Assembly (NCBI RefSeq): GCF_014204985.1
Contig: NZ_JACHMP010000001.1
Coordinates: 6,138,001-6,202,000 of the forward strand
Reading direction: 5' to 3'
DNA from: Streptosporangium becharense
GTDB lineage: Bacteria; Actinomycetota; Actinomycetes; Streptosporangiales; Streptosporangiaceae
DNA length: 64,000 bases
Made by a program: the position numbers and the translations under genes. Within the stretch, counting starts at the first letter, position 1. Each line of letters begins with the position of its first letter. Positions 1 to 10,573 of the stretch are shown one piece after another. Below the pieces are notes generated by a model. That model saw only the letters and a list, made by a program, of their open reading frames with translations, was not told where the DNA came from and did not search any database.

Positions 1-690
1 ACGACGCGCTTCGAGACCGGCGCCGAGGGCCTGGGGCAGACGCGCGGACCCGGCCAGCACGCGGAGGCGTCCTCCCAGGGTGCCTGGCACCGCGACAAGG
101 TCGCGAGCCGGATCGACGAGGGTCTCGCCCGCCAGGTGCGCGGGGCCGCGCCACGGCTGGCCGAGCACGTCGAGAGCCGCGGGTGGACCGCCCTCGTGCT
201 GACCGGGGACGTCCAGCTCACCGAGATCCTGGCGGCGGAACTGGGCGGCGAGGTCATCCAGGTCGACGCGATGGTCGACTCGCAGTCTCCGACGAAGATC
301 GTCGAGTATGTGGAGCCGCAGCTCGCGGCGGCCAGGACCAGGCGCGGCGTCGGGCTGGCCGACCGTGCCAGAGACCTGGCCCTCTCCGGCGGACGCGGCG
401 CGCTCGGCCTGGCCGACACGCTCGCCGCACTCAACGAGAGCCGGGTGGCCAACGTGCTGCTGGCCGAGTCGTACGAATGGAGCGGGCGCCGCGACGGCGA
501 CGGACTGCTGTACGCCGACGGGCAGAGCCCGCCGGCGGGCTCGGGGCGGGAACTCACCCCGGAGCCCGTGATGGGCGAGCGGATGATCGAGCGTGCCCTC
601 GACACCGACGCCGAGGTCACCGTGCTGACCGGCGAGGCGGCCGACGCCCTCGCCGACTTCGACGGGGTCGCCGCGCTTCTGCGCTGGTAG
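1..690 (+). CDS. Vms1/Rv2629-type (VLRF1, aeRF1-like) release factor family protein, 5' end missing
   Basis: The frame is open from the first base of the window, so this is the C-terminal 229 residues of a gene that begins upstream. The visible part has the late features of the bacterial archaeo-eukaryotic release-factor-like families, as in mycobacterial Rv2629: a segment WHRDKVASRIDEGLARQ, a strand-rich domain around residues 60-100 (ALVLTGDVQL), and a C-terminal VTVLTGEAADAL strand ending in a small beta unit. Members of this superfamily resemble the central and C-terminal domains of eRF1 and some act on stalled ribosomes; the role of this one is not known. The next gene starts 75 bases downstream. 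Family assignment is from motif memory and is moderately secure. Confidence 0.75.
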   Translation, partial: TTRFETGAEGLGQTRGPGQHAEASSQGAWHRDKVASRIDEGLARQVRGAAPRLAEHVESRGWTALVLTGDVQLTEILAAELGGEVIQVDAMVDSQSPTKIVEYVEPQLAAARTRRGVGLADRARDLALSGGRGALGLADTLAALNESRVANVLLAESYEWSGRRDGDGLLYADGQSPPAGSGRELTPEPVMGERMIERALDTDAEVTVLTGEAADALADFDGVAALLRW

Positions 691-765
691 GGCGGTCGCG
701 GTGCCGCCGCCCAGGTGATTTCGGAGATCGACGTCTCAGATGTGCTTTCGGGGGAAAGGACAGGC

Positions 766-2175
766 ATGGCCGGCATCGCCCCTTCGGGGACCACCAGGGA
801 GAACATCGGGCACGTCGTCTTCATCACCGCCGCCGCGGCGATCGGCGGCTTCCTTTTCGGCTATGACAGCGCGGTCATCAACGGGGCCGTCACCGGTATC
901 CAGAAACACTTCCGCGTCGGCCCGGTGGAGATCGGCGTCGTGGTGGCGATCGCGCTGCTGGGCTCGGCGGCCGGTGCGTGGATCGCCGGAGGGGTGGCCG
1001 ACCGGTGGGGCCGCACCCGGACGATGCAGGTGGCCGCGATCCTGTTCGCGGTCAGCTCCGTCGGCCAGGCGCTGCCGTTCTCGGTCTGGGACCTCGCCTT
1101 CTGGCGGGTGCTCGCCGGCATGGGGATCGGCATGGCGTCGGTGATCGGCCCCGCCTACATCGCGGAGGTCGCGCCGCCCGCCTACCGGGGACGCCTGGGG
1201 TCCTTCCAGCAGCTCGCGATCGTCCTGGGCATCGCGGTCTCGCAGCTGGTCAACTACGCCATCGCGGAACGCGCCGGGGGAGACGTCAACAACGAGCTGC
1301 TCGGCCTGGAGGCGTGGCAGTGGATGCTCGGCGCCTGCCTGGTCCCCGCCCTGCTCTACCTGATGTTCGCGACGATCATCCCCGAGTCGCCGCGCTTCCT
1401 GGTCGCGGTCGGCAGGTCCGCCGCGGCGCGCAAGGTGCTCGCCGAGGTCGAGGGCGGGAGCGTGGACCTGGACGCGCGCCTGGCGGAGATCGAGGCGTCG
1501 CTGCACAGCGAGCGCCGGCCGAGCCTGCGCGACCTGCGCGGCCGGAGCCTCGGGCTGCTGCCGATCGTCTGGATCGGCGTCCTGCTCTCGGTCTTCCAGC
1601 AGTTCGTCGGTATCAACGTCATCTTCTACTACTCGGCGTCGCTGTGGCAGTCGGTCGGCATCAACCAGTCCGACTCGCTGCTGATCAGCTTCTCCACCTC
1701 GATCATCAACATCGTCGGCACGTTCATCGCCATCGCGCTCGTCGACCGGATCGGACGCAGGCCGCTGCTGCTGGTCGGCTCCGCCGGAATGGCGGCCGCG
1801 CTGGGCGTGGCCGCGTGGGCGTTCAGCGCCGCCGTGCCGAGCGGGGACGCCGTCAGACTGCCGGAGACCCAGGGCACGGTCGCCCTGGTCGCCGCGCACG
1901 TCTTCGTACTGTTCTTCGCCCTGTCGTGGGGTGTGGTCGTCTGGGTGCTGCTGGGAGAGATGTTCCCCAACCGGATCCGGGCCGCGGCCCTGTCGGTGGC
2001 GGCCGCCGCCCAGTGGGTGGCCAACTGGCTGATCACGGTCTCGTTCCCGTCCCTCAGCGAGTGGAGCCTGGCCGGCGCCTACGTCGGCTACGCCTTCTTC
2101 GCGGTGCTCTCCTTCGTCTTCGTGTTGTTCAAGGTGCGGGAGACCAAGGGACGCAAGCTGGAGGAGATGGGTTAG
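766..2175 (+). CDS. MFS sugar porter (GlcP/XylE-like hexose or pentose proton symporter)
   Basis: A 469-residue, 12-helix transporter of the sugar porter branch of the major facilitator superfamily, which imports a monosaccharide with a proton. Diagnostic motifs are visible: GGFLFGYDSAVINGA in helix 1, DRWGRT after helix 2, PESPRFLV before the central loop, QQFVGINVIFYYS in helix 7 (sugar-contacting in XylE and GLUT proteins) and DRIGRRPLLL after helix 8. The frame also allows an earlier GTG at 715, but the ATG at 766 has a GGGGAAAGGA ribosome-binding site five bases away and begins right before helix 1, so it is preferred. The actual sugar cannot be read from the sequence. Confidence 0.93.
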   Translation: MAGIAPSGTTRENIGHVVFITAAAAIGGFLFGYDSAVINGAVTGIQKHFRVGPVEIGVVVAIALLGSAAGAWIAGGVADRWGRTRTMQVAAILFAVSSVGQALPFSVWDLAFWRVLAGMGIGMASVIGPAYIAEVAPPAYRGRLGSFQQLAIVLGIAVSQLVNYAIAERAGGDVNNELLGLEAWQWMLGACLVPALLYLMFATIIPESPRFLVAVGRSAAARKVLAEVEGGSVDLDARLAEIEASLHSERRPSLRDLRGRSLGLLPIVWIGVLLSVFQQFVGINVIFYYSASLWQSVGINQSDSLLISFSTSIINIVGTFIAIALVDRIGRRPLLLVGSAGMAAALGVAAWAFSAAVPSGDAVRLPETQGTVALVAAHVFVLFFALSWGVVVWVLLGEMFPNRIRAAALSVAAAAQWVANWLITVSFPSLSEWSLAGAYVGYAFFAVLSFVFVLFKVRETKGRKLEEMG

Positions 2176-2184
2176 GTTCGCCCC

Positions 2185-2748
2185 GTGGCATCGCGAGATC
2201 GGGCGCCGGCGGCGCCGAGCAGGGCCGAACTGGAGGCCGCCAGGGATCGCACGGTCGACGACGTGCTCGGCCCCGCACTGGACGTGCTGTTCTGCGGCAT
2301 CAACCCGGGCCTCTACTCGGCGGCCACCGGCTGCCACTTCGCCCGGCCGGGCAACCGGTTCTGGCCGGCGCTGTACCGCTCCGGCTTCACCCCCCGGCTG
2401 CTGGCCCCCTCCGAGCAGCATCTGCTGCCCTCGTACGGGCTGGGCATCACCAACGTGGTGCGGCGAGCCAGCGCGCAGGCCGCCGAGCTGTCGGCCGAGG
2501 AACTGCGCGAGGGCGGGGAGCGGCTGGTGAAGCTGGTCGCCGAGGCGGGACCGAAGGTGCTGGCGGTGGCGGGGGTGACCGCCTACCGGCAGGCGTTCGG
2601 CAGGCCGAAGGCCGCGATCGGGCCGCAGGAGTCGCGGATCGGCGAGGCGGCGGTGTGGGTGCTCCCCAACCCCAGCGGCCTGAACGCGCACTGGACCCTC
2701 GACCGGATCGCGGCGGAGATGCGGCGGCTCAGGGAGTCGCTGTCGTAG
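2185..2748 (+). CDS. mug: Mismatch-specific (G/U) uracil-DNA glycosylase
   Basis: A 187-residue base-excision repair enzyme of the MUG/TDG group, which removes uracil or thymine mispaired with guanine. The active-site motif GINPGLYSAA is near residues 37-46, with Asn at the position that activates water in MUG, followed by the HFARPGNRFWPAL loop. The second conserved motif LPNPSGLNAHW lies near residue 157 and forms the DNA-intercalating loop. Length fits the family (165-190 residues). Start is a GTG nine bases after the stop of the sugar transporter, so the two genes are probably cotranscribed, although they are not functionally linked. Confidence 0.93.
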   Translation: MASRDRAPAAPSRAELEAARDRTVDDVLGPALDVLFCGINPGLYSAATGCHFARPGNRFWPALYRSGFTPRLLAPSEQHLLPSYGLGITNVVRRASAQAAELSAEELREGGERLVKLVAEAGPKVLAVAGVTAYRQAFGRPKAAIGPQESRIGEAAVWVLPNPSGLNAHWTLDRIAAEMRRLRESLS

Positions 2749-2893
2749 GGCCGCTCCGCCGTAGGGCTGTTCCGTCGTAAGGGCCGTTCAGCCGTGAGTT
2801 CGCTCCGCCGTAGGGCTGCCCGGTCGTGGGACTGTTCTGCTGTAGGGCTGCCCGGTCGTGGGGCCGCTCTACCGTAGGGCCGCCTGCTCGTGG
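2745..2893. repeat. Degenerate tandem repeat at the 3' end of mug
   Basis: The 150 bases after mug are built from short related blocks in which CGTAGGGCTG or CGTAGGGCCG alternates with CCCGGTCGTGGG-like blocks, at a spacing of about 18-20 bases and with substitutions. The repeat begins at the mug stop codon and ends just before the convergent DUF1707 gene. It has no open reading frame of interest and no obvious hairpin terminator. Confidence 0.7.
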
Positions 2894-2899
2894 GAGCGC

Positions 2900-3514
2900 T
2901 CAGCGCACGCCCGGAGGGGTGATCCGCCGGTCGTGGGCATGCCACCGCCTGCGATGGAACAGACCCGCCAGCGCCAGCACCAGCCAGGCGAGGAAGAGGA
3001 ACCTCAGCGCGCCGAACCCGGTGACCGCCACCCCCGCCACCACCAGCAGCAGGAGCAGGGGGGCGAACGGCGGCCCGCCCCGGCGTGCCGTCCGGTTCCG
3101 GACCGCGTGCCGGCTCCGGCCCCGGAGGTCGTGGACACCCCACACGTGGTGGTGCGGGCGGCGGTCGTACGCGCGGTGGTCGTGCGGGCGCGGCAGGTCG
3201 GCGCCGACCAGGGCCAGGTCGCGGCCCGTCCGCGCGGACAGGGCCAGGCCGAGGCGCTCGTCGAGCTCCTCCCGGGTCAGGCGGCCCTGCGCGTAGTGCT
3301 CACGCAGGGCCGTCACGGTCACCTCGCGCTCGGCGTCTCCGATCCGCAGATCCTCCGGTCCGACGTGCGGGCTCTCCTGTTCGGCGTGCGGATCCCTCCG
3401 GGCGGGGAACGGGCCCTCCCACCCGTCGAACGGGCCGTGCCAGCCGGCGTAGGGGCCCTCCCAGCGGTGGTGCCGGCGATCTCGGGCGGGGTGCCGGTCG
3501 CTTCGCGGCGTCAT
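2900..3514 (-). CDS. DUF1707 domain membrane protein
   Basis: A 204-residue protein of unknown function. Residues 1-50 are a His/Pro/Gly/Trp-rich stretch. A DUF1707 domain follows (about residues 56-110, RIGDAEREVTVTALREHY then GRLTREELDERL), a three-helix module common in actinobacterial membrane proteins. The C terminus carries two adjacent hydrophobic helices (APLLLLLVVAGVAVTGFG and LRFLFLAWLVLALAGLF) and a basic tail. It starts only seven bases after the stop of the PadR regulator on the same strand, so the pair is an operon and this protein is probably under PadR control. The DUF1707 module is often paired with regulators or stress proteins, but no biochemical activity is established. 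Confidence 0.85.
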   Translation of the reverse strand: MTPRSDRHPARDRRHHRWEGPYAGWHGPFDGWEGPFPARRDPHAEQESPHVGPEDLRIGDAEREVTVTALREHYAQGRLTREELDERLGLALSARTGRDLALVGADLPRPHDHRAYDRRPHHHVWGVHDLRGRSRHAVRNRTARRGGPPFAPLLLLLVVAGVAVTGFGALRFLFLAWLVLALAGLFHRRRWHAHDRRITPPGVR

Positions 3515-3521
3515 GGTCGGA

Positions 3522-4310
3522 TCACTCCTCGCCGGGGTCGCCGTCGGCCAGGATCCGGTAGAGCTTGCGGCGCGTCTCGACCAGGATCTGCCTGGCCTGA
3601 CGGATCTGCGCGTCGCTACCGGTCTGCAGGATCTGGGTCATGGCGGACGCCGCCTGGCGTGCGAGGTCCAGCAGCTCCCAGGTGCTCTCGTCGACGTCGG
3701 GGGTCATCTCCTCCCACGGGGCACGCACCTCGTCGGCGTGGTCGGCCACGTAGGCCCGGCCCGCCCCGGTGAGGTCGAAGGTCTTACGCCCCTCGCTCTC
3801 CTCGCACGAGACCAGCCCTTCGTCGGTGAGCTGCTGGAGCGCGGGGTAGACCGCCCCCGGGCTGGGCTTCCAGCCGCCCTCGCTGCGCCGTTCGATCTCC
3901 TGGATGATCTGGTAGCCGTTGCGCGGCGCCTCGGTGAGCAGCGCCAGGATCGCGGCGCGGACGTCACCCCGCTTCGCCTTGCGGCCACGCCCGAACGGCG
4001 GCCCGCCGAACGGTCCTCCGCCGAACGGTCCTCCGCCGCGGCCGCGGCGGCCGTGACCGGAGCGGCCGAAGTCCCACGGGAAGGCACCTGTGGGGAAGGG
4101 GCCGCGGGGGCCGCGGTGCCGGTGCTCATGCGGGCCGCCCCGGTGCGGTTCGTCGCCGTGGGGACCGTGCGGCCCCGGACCCCAGGGGTGCTCGTGCCAC
4201 CCGGCGGCCATGCGGCTCCAGGCCGCGCGGCCCGCTCTCTTCATCTCGCGCCGGATCTCCCGCGGGTCGAACCCCTCCCACGGGCCGCGCATCGCTTCCG
4301 CCGATGTCAT
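3522..4310 (-). CDS. PadR family transcriptional regulator
   Basis: A 262-residue regulator. The PadR winged helix-turn-helix lies in the second half (about residues 113-190): RGDVRAAILALLTEAPRNGY, then GAVYPALQQLTDEGLV and a C-terminal helical part ending in TRRKLYRILADG. The first 110 residues are a His/Gly/Pro/Arg-rich, low-complexity extension with GPFGGGPFGG repeats, typical of actinobacterial PadR proteins of this type. PadR proteins are usually repressors of an adjacent membrane protein gene, and the DUF1707 gene follows within seven bases. Autoregulation is likely but inferred. An AT-rich near-dyad lies about 50 bases upstream of the start. Confidence 0.93.
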   Translation of the reverse strand: MTSAEAMRGPWEGFDPREIRREMKRAGRAAWSRMAAGWHEHPWGPGPHGPHGDEPHRGGPHEHRHRGPRGPFPTGAFPWDFGRSGHGRRGRGGGPFGGGPFGGPPFGRGRKAKRGDVRAAILALLTEAPRNGYQIIQEIERRSEGGWKPSPGAVYPALQQLTDEGLVSCEESEGRKTFDLTGAGRAYVADHADEVRAPWEEMTPDVDESTWELLDLARQAASAMTQILQTGSDAQIRQARQILVETRRKLYRILADGDPGEE

Positions 4311-4360
4311 GGCGTGTCTCCTGTCTTACGATCGTCTTTCGACCACTCTAGATGCTTCAA

Positions 4361-4380
4361 AGATATATCGAGAATATTCT
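4361..4380. promoter_or_regulatory. Candidate PadR operator / promoter of padR
   Basis: An AT-rich block, AGATATATCGAGAATATTCT, lies about 50 bases upstream of the PadR start in otherwise GC-rich DNA. It contains the octamer TATCGAGA, which recurs before aconitase, and its reverse-type variant TCGAGATA occurs at the start of a small membrane gene near 46.24 kb. PadR operators are generally AT-rich dyads that overlap the promoter of the padR gene itself. The dyad here is imperfect, so the assignment is an inference. Confidence 0.45.
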
Positions 4381-4772
4381 TATGACAACCCTGGTCGGTT
4401 GGGAGGGGGCGCCTGGGCGGGGGAGGGGGGCGATCCGGTCGCGACCACCCGCCTCACCTGCGCTTCGGCCGGGCCCTCCGGTGTCGTGGGCCCCCGCGAA
4501 CCGTCTCCGAACGCCATAGCGGAGAGTGATGTCGTCGCAGCTCAGCGCCGAAGTGAGGTAGATCACCAAATTCTTTGGCGATTTTGGAACAAGAACCGAG
4601 ACCTGGGCGTTACAAATGACATAGACGGGATTCGTTCCGTGCCGGAAGGGCTGGGGGGTGCTTTCGGTGCGGAACGGTCCCGTCTGTCGTTTCCCGGGCA
4701 CGCCCGTTTTCCGGCGCCGCGTCATCGCCTCCGGGCCTCCTGATCCGGGCCTCCCGGCTCCGCCCCGAAGCC

Positions 4773-4916
4773 GCCTTCCGCGTCACCGCTCCCGCCGCTC
4801 GCCGCTCCCGCTTTCCGGCCTCCCGCGTCACCGCTCTCGCCGGTCCCTCTTCCTCGCCTTCCGCGTCACCGGTCCCGCCGCCCGCCGGTCCCGCTTCCTC
4901 GCCTCGCGGGCACCGG
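4773..4916. repeat. Imperfect tandem repeat, 45/38/45-base units
   Basis: Three consecutive units begin GCCTTCCGCGTCACC, GCCTCCCGCGTCACC and GCCTTCCGCGTCACC at 4773, 4818 and 4856, and a decayed fourth begins at 4901. Each continues with pyrimidine-rich CCGCC/CCCGC text. Unit lengths are 45, 38 and 45 bases. The repeat lies in a non-coding stretch. Confidence 0.75.
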
Positions 4917-5248
4917 CCTCACGTGCCACCCCGCCGGCTCCGGGATCGCCCTTCCGCCCGGCGAGTCTTCCGCCGGGTCGCACCGCCCGCCGACCCGGAG
5001 GTGGAGAGGGTGGCGGGTGACGGGAGTCGATGGGCGTGGCGGTCAAGGTACATCCCCGGCGATCCCGGCTGAATCTAAAATCGGTAAAAGACGATCGATG
5101 CTCATTGCCTGAGGTGGGTCCGTCCGTGCGGCGCGGAAGCGGTTTCGCCCGCGCGACACGCCGAAGGCGCAAAATGACGTGGTCCTCCGCCTGAAGGATT
5201 CTTTGCCGTACAGTCTCCCGGGGTGATCTTGATGGTGGTGTTTGAGCA

Positions 5249-5986
5249 ATGATGGGGCATACGCACGCGTTGACGGGGGCGATCGCCTGGCTGGGGGTGG
5301 CGCCGACCCTGGCCGCGTTACCGCTGCTCACCGAGTCGTCCCAGTTCGTGCAGACCGGGATCATGGTCAACGCGCTGACTCCCGCCGAGTTCGTCGCCGG
5401 GACCCTCATCTGCGCGGGGGCGGCGATGCTGCCCGACCTCGACCACCCGAGTGCGACGATCGCGCAGACGTTCGGGCCGGTCACCTGGGCGTTGAGCAAG
5501 GCCGTCTCGTGGCTCAGCGGAGGTCACCGCAACGCCACCCACTCGCTGCTGTTCGCCGTGGCCGCCGGGTTCGGCGCCCACTACCTGGCCAACACCTACC
5601 CGATCGGCCGCGACATCCTCGTCGTGCTGCTCATCGGCCTGGCCCTGCGGGCGATCGGGATCGGCATCCCCGGCAAGAAGCTCGCCTCGGCGGCGGTGAA
5701 CGTCGCCATGACGGTCGGGCTGTTCGCGGTCTTCCGCAGTGACCACGTGGGGTACGCCTGGCTCGGGATGGCGGTCGCGGTGGGCTGTCTGACCCATGTC
5801 GTCGGAGACTGCTGCACCGAGAAGGGCTGCCCGGTGCTGTGGCCGATGAAGCAGAAGTGGCTGCTGCCCTGGAAGATCGGGATCAAGACGGGCCGCGCCT
5901 TCGAGCAGAAGTTCCTCGCCCCGGTGCTCTCGATCGCGGTGCTCGGCCTGTTGTACTTCCGCCTCGCTCCACTGCCGACATACTGA
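5249..5986 (+). CDS. YdjM-type inner-membrane metal-dependent hydrolase family protein
   Basis: A 245-residue membrane protein of the YdjM (DUF457) family. It has the ordered family motifs: HTHALTGAIAW at the N terminus, LPDLDHPSATIAQTFGPV near residue 70, GGHRNATHSLLF near residue 90, and THVVGDCCTEKGCPVLWPM near residue 185. The conserved His and Asp residues resemble the metal ligands of phospholipase-C-like zinc enzymes, and hydrophobic helices separate the motifs. E. coli YdjM is a LexA-regulated membrane protein; substrates are unknown. Two consecutive ATG codons open the frame (5249 and 5252) with only a weak upstream ribosome-binding site. Confidence 0.88.
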   Translation: MMGHTHALTGAIAWLGVAPTLAALPLLTESSQFVQTGIMVNALTPAEFVAGTLICAGAAMLPDLDHPSATIAQTFGPVTWALSKAVSWLSGGHRNATHSLLFAVAAGFGAHYLANTYPIGRDILVVLLIGLALRAIGIGIPGKKLASAAVNVAMTVGLFAVFRSDHVGYAWLGMAVAVGCLTHVVGDCCTEKGCPVLWPMKQKWLLPWKIGIKTGRAFEQKFLAPVLSIAVLGLLYFRLAPLPTY

Positions 5987-5996
5987 TTGGTAACTT

Positions 5997-6038
5997 GATG
6001 TCGAGATATCTGTGACGATATCTTGATATCGAGACATC
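5997..6038. promoter_or_regulatory. GATATC-rich inverted repeat upstream of aconitase
   Basis: GATGTCGAGATATC at 5997-6010 faces GATATCGAGACATC at 6025-6038. The two arms match at 12 of 14 positions when one is reversed, and the 14-base spacer contains a third GATATC. It lies 130-170 bases upstream of the aconitase start and just after the ydjM-like stop codon. It could be an operator for a TetR, PadR or similar dimeric regulator. The class is not identifiable from the sequence alone. Confidence 0.55.
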
Positions 6039-6063
6039 CGCTGCGACCGTGGATGACCACCGA

Positions 6064-6079
6064 GTTAGGCATACCTAAC
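6064..6079. promoter_or_regulatory. Candidate DtxR/IdeR iron box upstream of aconitase
   Basis: The palindrome GTTAGG-CATA-CCTAAC has perfect six-base arms and contains TTAGG-N4-CCTAA, the core of the actinobacterial DtxR/IdeR/DmdR1 consensus. It lies about 90 bases upstream of the aconitase GTG start. Aconitase is an iron-sulfur enzyme, so direct control by the iron regulator is sensible. Binding is inferred. Confidence 0.65.
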
Positions 6080-6167
6080 AGGTACGGGCACTTCGGCGGT
6101 GCGGCAGGATTCAGTTGCGCCTTCTGTACCGGCGCACCAGACATCAGGGTGATGAGGGAGGCGAACC

Positions 6168-8939
<2,772 letters not shown>

Positions 8940-8945
8940 GCAGGG

Positions 8946-8972
8946 GGACGGGGCCGCACGCGGGCCCCGTCC
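8946..8972 (+). terminator. Hairpin after acnA
   Basis: GGACGGGGCC (8946-8955) pairs perfectly with GGCCCCGTCC (8963-8972) around a seven-base loop, starting six bases after the aconitase stop. It has no T-run, as is usual for actinobacterial terminators. Confidence 0.75.
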
Positions 8973-8999
8973 GCATCGGGGGAGACACCCCAGAACGCG

Positions 9000-9033
9000 A
9001 CCGCCCGGCGGGCCACCAGACCCGCCGGGCGGT
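9000..9033 (+). terminator. Second, stronger hairpin after acnA
   Basis: CCGCCCGGCGGG (9001-9012) pairs perfectly with CCCGCCGGGCGG (9021-9032). One more A-T pair flanks the stem and a short T-run follows. It backs up the hairpin just upstream and is the better intrinsic terminator of the two. Confidence 0.8.
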
Positions 9034-9454
9034 TTCGCGTTCTCCGCCCCCGGCTTCCCGTGCCCCCGGTCTCCGGAGCTCCGGCCTCTCCGGTCCCGGC
9101 TTTCCCGTTTTCCGGACGTCCCCGGGGCTCACGTTACTCATCCCATGATGCGTTGATCGGCTCATCGCATCCTCTGGTCCACGTCCGGCGGGGGTACGCC
9201 GACGGTGTCCCGCGGTCTGCGGCGGCGCCGTGACCAGGCGGGGAGCGCGGGGTTAAGCACGCGTTTCTGGATTGTTACCGGCCACAACAAACTTTCCGTC
9301 TGGAGGGTCTGGTGTTCCTGGCCGACGCGGAATACGTTGCCGCAAACAACATTCACCGGAACGGTGAGCCGCGACCCGGCGGATCCGTACCGGTGAGTCC
9401 GGCATGCCGCACATCCCGCCCCCCCACCTTCTGTCGAAGAAAGGACCCGTGCAC
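9034..9454 (+). promoter_or_regulatory. Upstream control region of the xylose-type ABC operon
   Basis: There is no gene between the aconitase terminators and the binding-protein gene. The interval holds an inverted repeat TTGTT-N9-AACAA (9272-9276 and 9286-9290) inside a less GC-rich block, and a CAAACAACATT block near 9342. Repeats of this TTGTT/AACAA kind fit operators of ROK-family sugar repressors, and a ROK gene ends this operon. The binding assignment is inferred. A GAAAGGA ribosome-binding site lies nine bases before the ATG at 9455. Confidence 0.45.
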
Positions 9455-10567
9455 ATGCGCAAGGGGATCCTCAGCATGACCGCCGCCGCCGCGGCGATGA
9501 CCCTCGGCCTCGCCGCCTGCGGAGGCGAGAGCGGCGACTCCTCCGCCCAGAGCGGCGGAGCCCCCGCCGAGACCAAGGCGGCCGGCAAGATCGGCGTCAT
9601 CCTCCCCGACAGCAAGTCCTCCGCCCGCTGGGAGACCGCGGACCGCAAGTATCTGGAGGAGGCGTTCAAGTCCGCGGGCGTGGCCTACGACATCCAGAAC
9701 GCCCAGGGCGACAAGACCCAGTTCCAGACCATCGCCGACCAGATGATCACCAGTGGGGCCACCGTCCTCATGATCGTCAACCTCGACAGCGGCACCGGCA
9801 AGGCCGTGCTCGACAAGGCCAAGGCCCAGGGTGTGGCCACCATCGACTACGACCGCCTCACCCTCAACGGCGGCGCCTCCTACTACGTCAGCTTCGACAA
9901 CACCAAGGTCGGCGTCCTTCAGGGCGAGGGCCTGGTCAAGTGCCTGACCGACAAGAAGGCCGACAAGCCGATCGTCGCCGAGCTCAACGGCTCACCCACC
10001 GACAACAACGCCACGCTGTTCAAGAACGGCTACGACAGCGTGCTCAAGCCCAAGTACGACGCCGGTGAGTACGTCAAGGGCCCGGACCAGTCGGTGCCGG
10101 ACTGGGACAACGCCCAGGCGGGCACGATCTTCGAGCAGATGCTGACCGAGCAGCCGAAGATCGCGGGTGTGCTGGCCGCGAACGACGGCCTGGGCAACGC
10201 TGCCATCACGGTGCTGAAGAAGAACAACCTCAACGGCAAGGTCCCGGTCACCGGCCAGGACGCCACCGTGCAGGGCCTGCAGAACATCCTCGCCGGCGAC
10301 CAGTGCATGACCGTCTACAAGGCGATCAAGAAGGAGGCTGACGCGGCGGCCAAGCTGGCCATCGCGCTGGCCAAGGGCGAGAAGCCCACGGCGACCGGCA
10401 CGGTCAAGGACTCCGAGAGCAACGCGGACGTGCCCGCCGTCCTGCTGGAGCCGCAGGCCATCTTCTTCGACACGGTCAAGGACGTCGTCGCCGACGGCTA
10501 CGTGACCAAGGAAGACCTGTGCACCGGAGAGTTCGCCGCCAAGTGCACCGAGGCCGGAATCTCGTGA
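9455..10567 (+). CDS. Sugar ABC transporter substrate-binding lipoprotein (XylF-like)
   Basis: A 370-residue periplasmic-binding-protein-like lipoprotein. A lipoprotein signal peptide is clear: MRKGILSM, a hydrophobic stretch, then LAAC with the lipid-bearing Cys at residue 22. The mature protein has the two-domain pentose/hexose-binding fold of the XylF, ChvE and RbsB group: IGVILPDSKSSARWETADRK, YDIQNAQGDKTQFQTIADQM, VATIDYDRL, VLAANDGLGNAA and VPVTGQDATVQGLQNI. The resemblance is strongest to xylose and multi-sugar binding proteins, so D-xylose or a related aldose is the likely ligand. A GTG six bases earlier is possible, but ATG 9455 is better spaced from the GAAAGGA site. The ATPase and permease genes follow. 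Confidence 0.93.
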   Translation: MRKGILSMTAAAAAMTLGLAACGGESGDSSAQSGGAPAETKAAGKIGVILPDSKSSARWETADRKYLEEAFKSAGVAYDIQNAQGDKTQFQTIADQMITSGATVLMIVNLDSGTGKAVLDKAKAQGVATIDYDRLTLNGGASYYVSFDNTKVGVLQGEGLVKCLTDKKADKPIVAELNGSPTDNNATLFKNGYDSVLKPKYDAGEYVKGPDQSVPDWDNAQAGTIFEQMLTEQPKIAGVLAANDGLGNAAITVLKKNNLNGKVPVTGQDATVQGLQNILAGDQCMTVYKAIKKEADAAAKLAIALAKGEKPTATGTVKDSESNADVPAVLLEPQAIFFDTVKDVVADGYVTKEDLCTGEFAAKCTEAGIS

Positions 10568-10573
10568 CGCGCG

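Larger units (their letters stand above)
4311..5248. other. Gene-poor intergenic stretch (about 940 bases)
   Basis: No convincing coding region is present on either strand. The left part holds the padR promoter region. A relatively AT-rich patch lies at about 4530-4640, unusual for this genome and possibly regulatory. A 45-bp tandem repeat spans 4773-4916. The last 200 bases lead to the YdjM-like gene and contain another modest AT-rich patch near 5070-5100. The longest minus-strand frame (4357-4725) has no recognisable domain and a composition like random translation. Confidence 0.6.

Noticed and set aside
4357-4725. A 122-residue minus-strand frame between padR and the YdjM gene
   Set aside because: It covers the padR promoter, has no domain or ribosome-binding site and no bias typical of coding sequence here.
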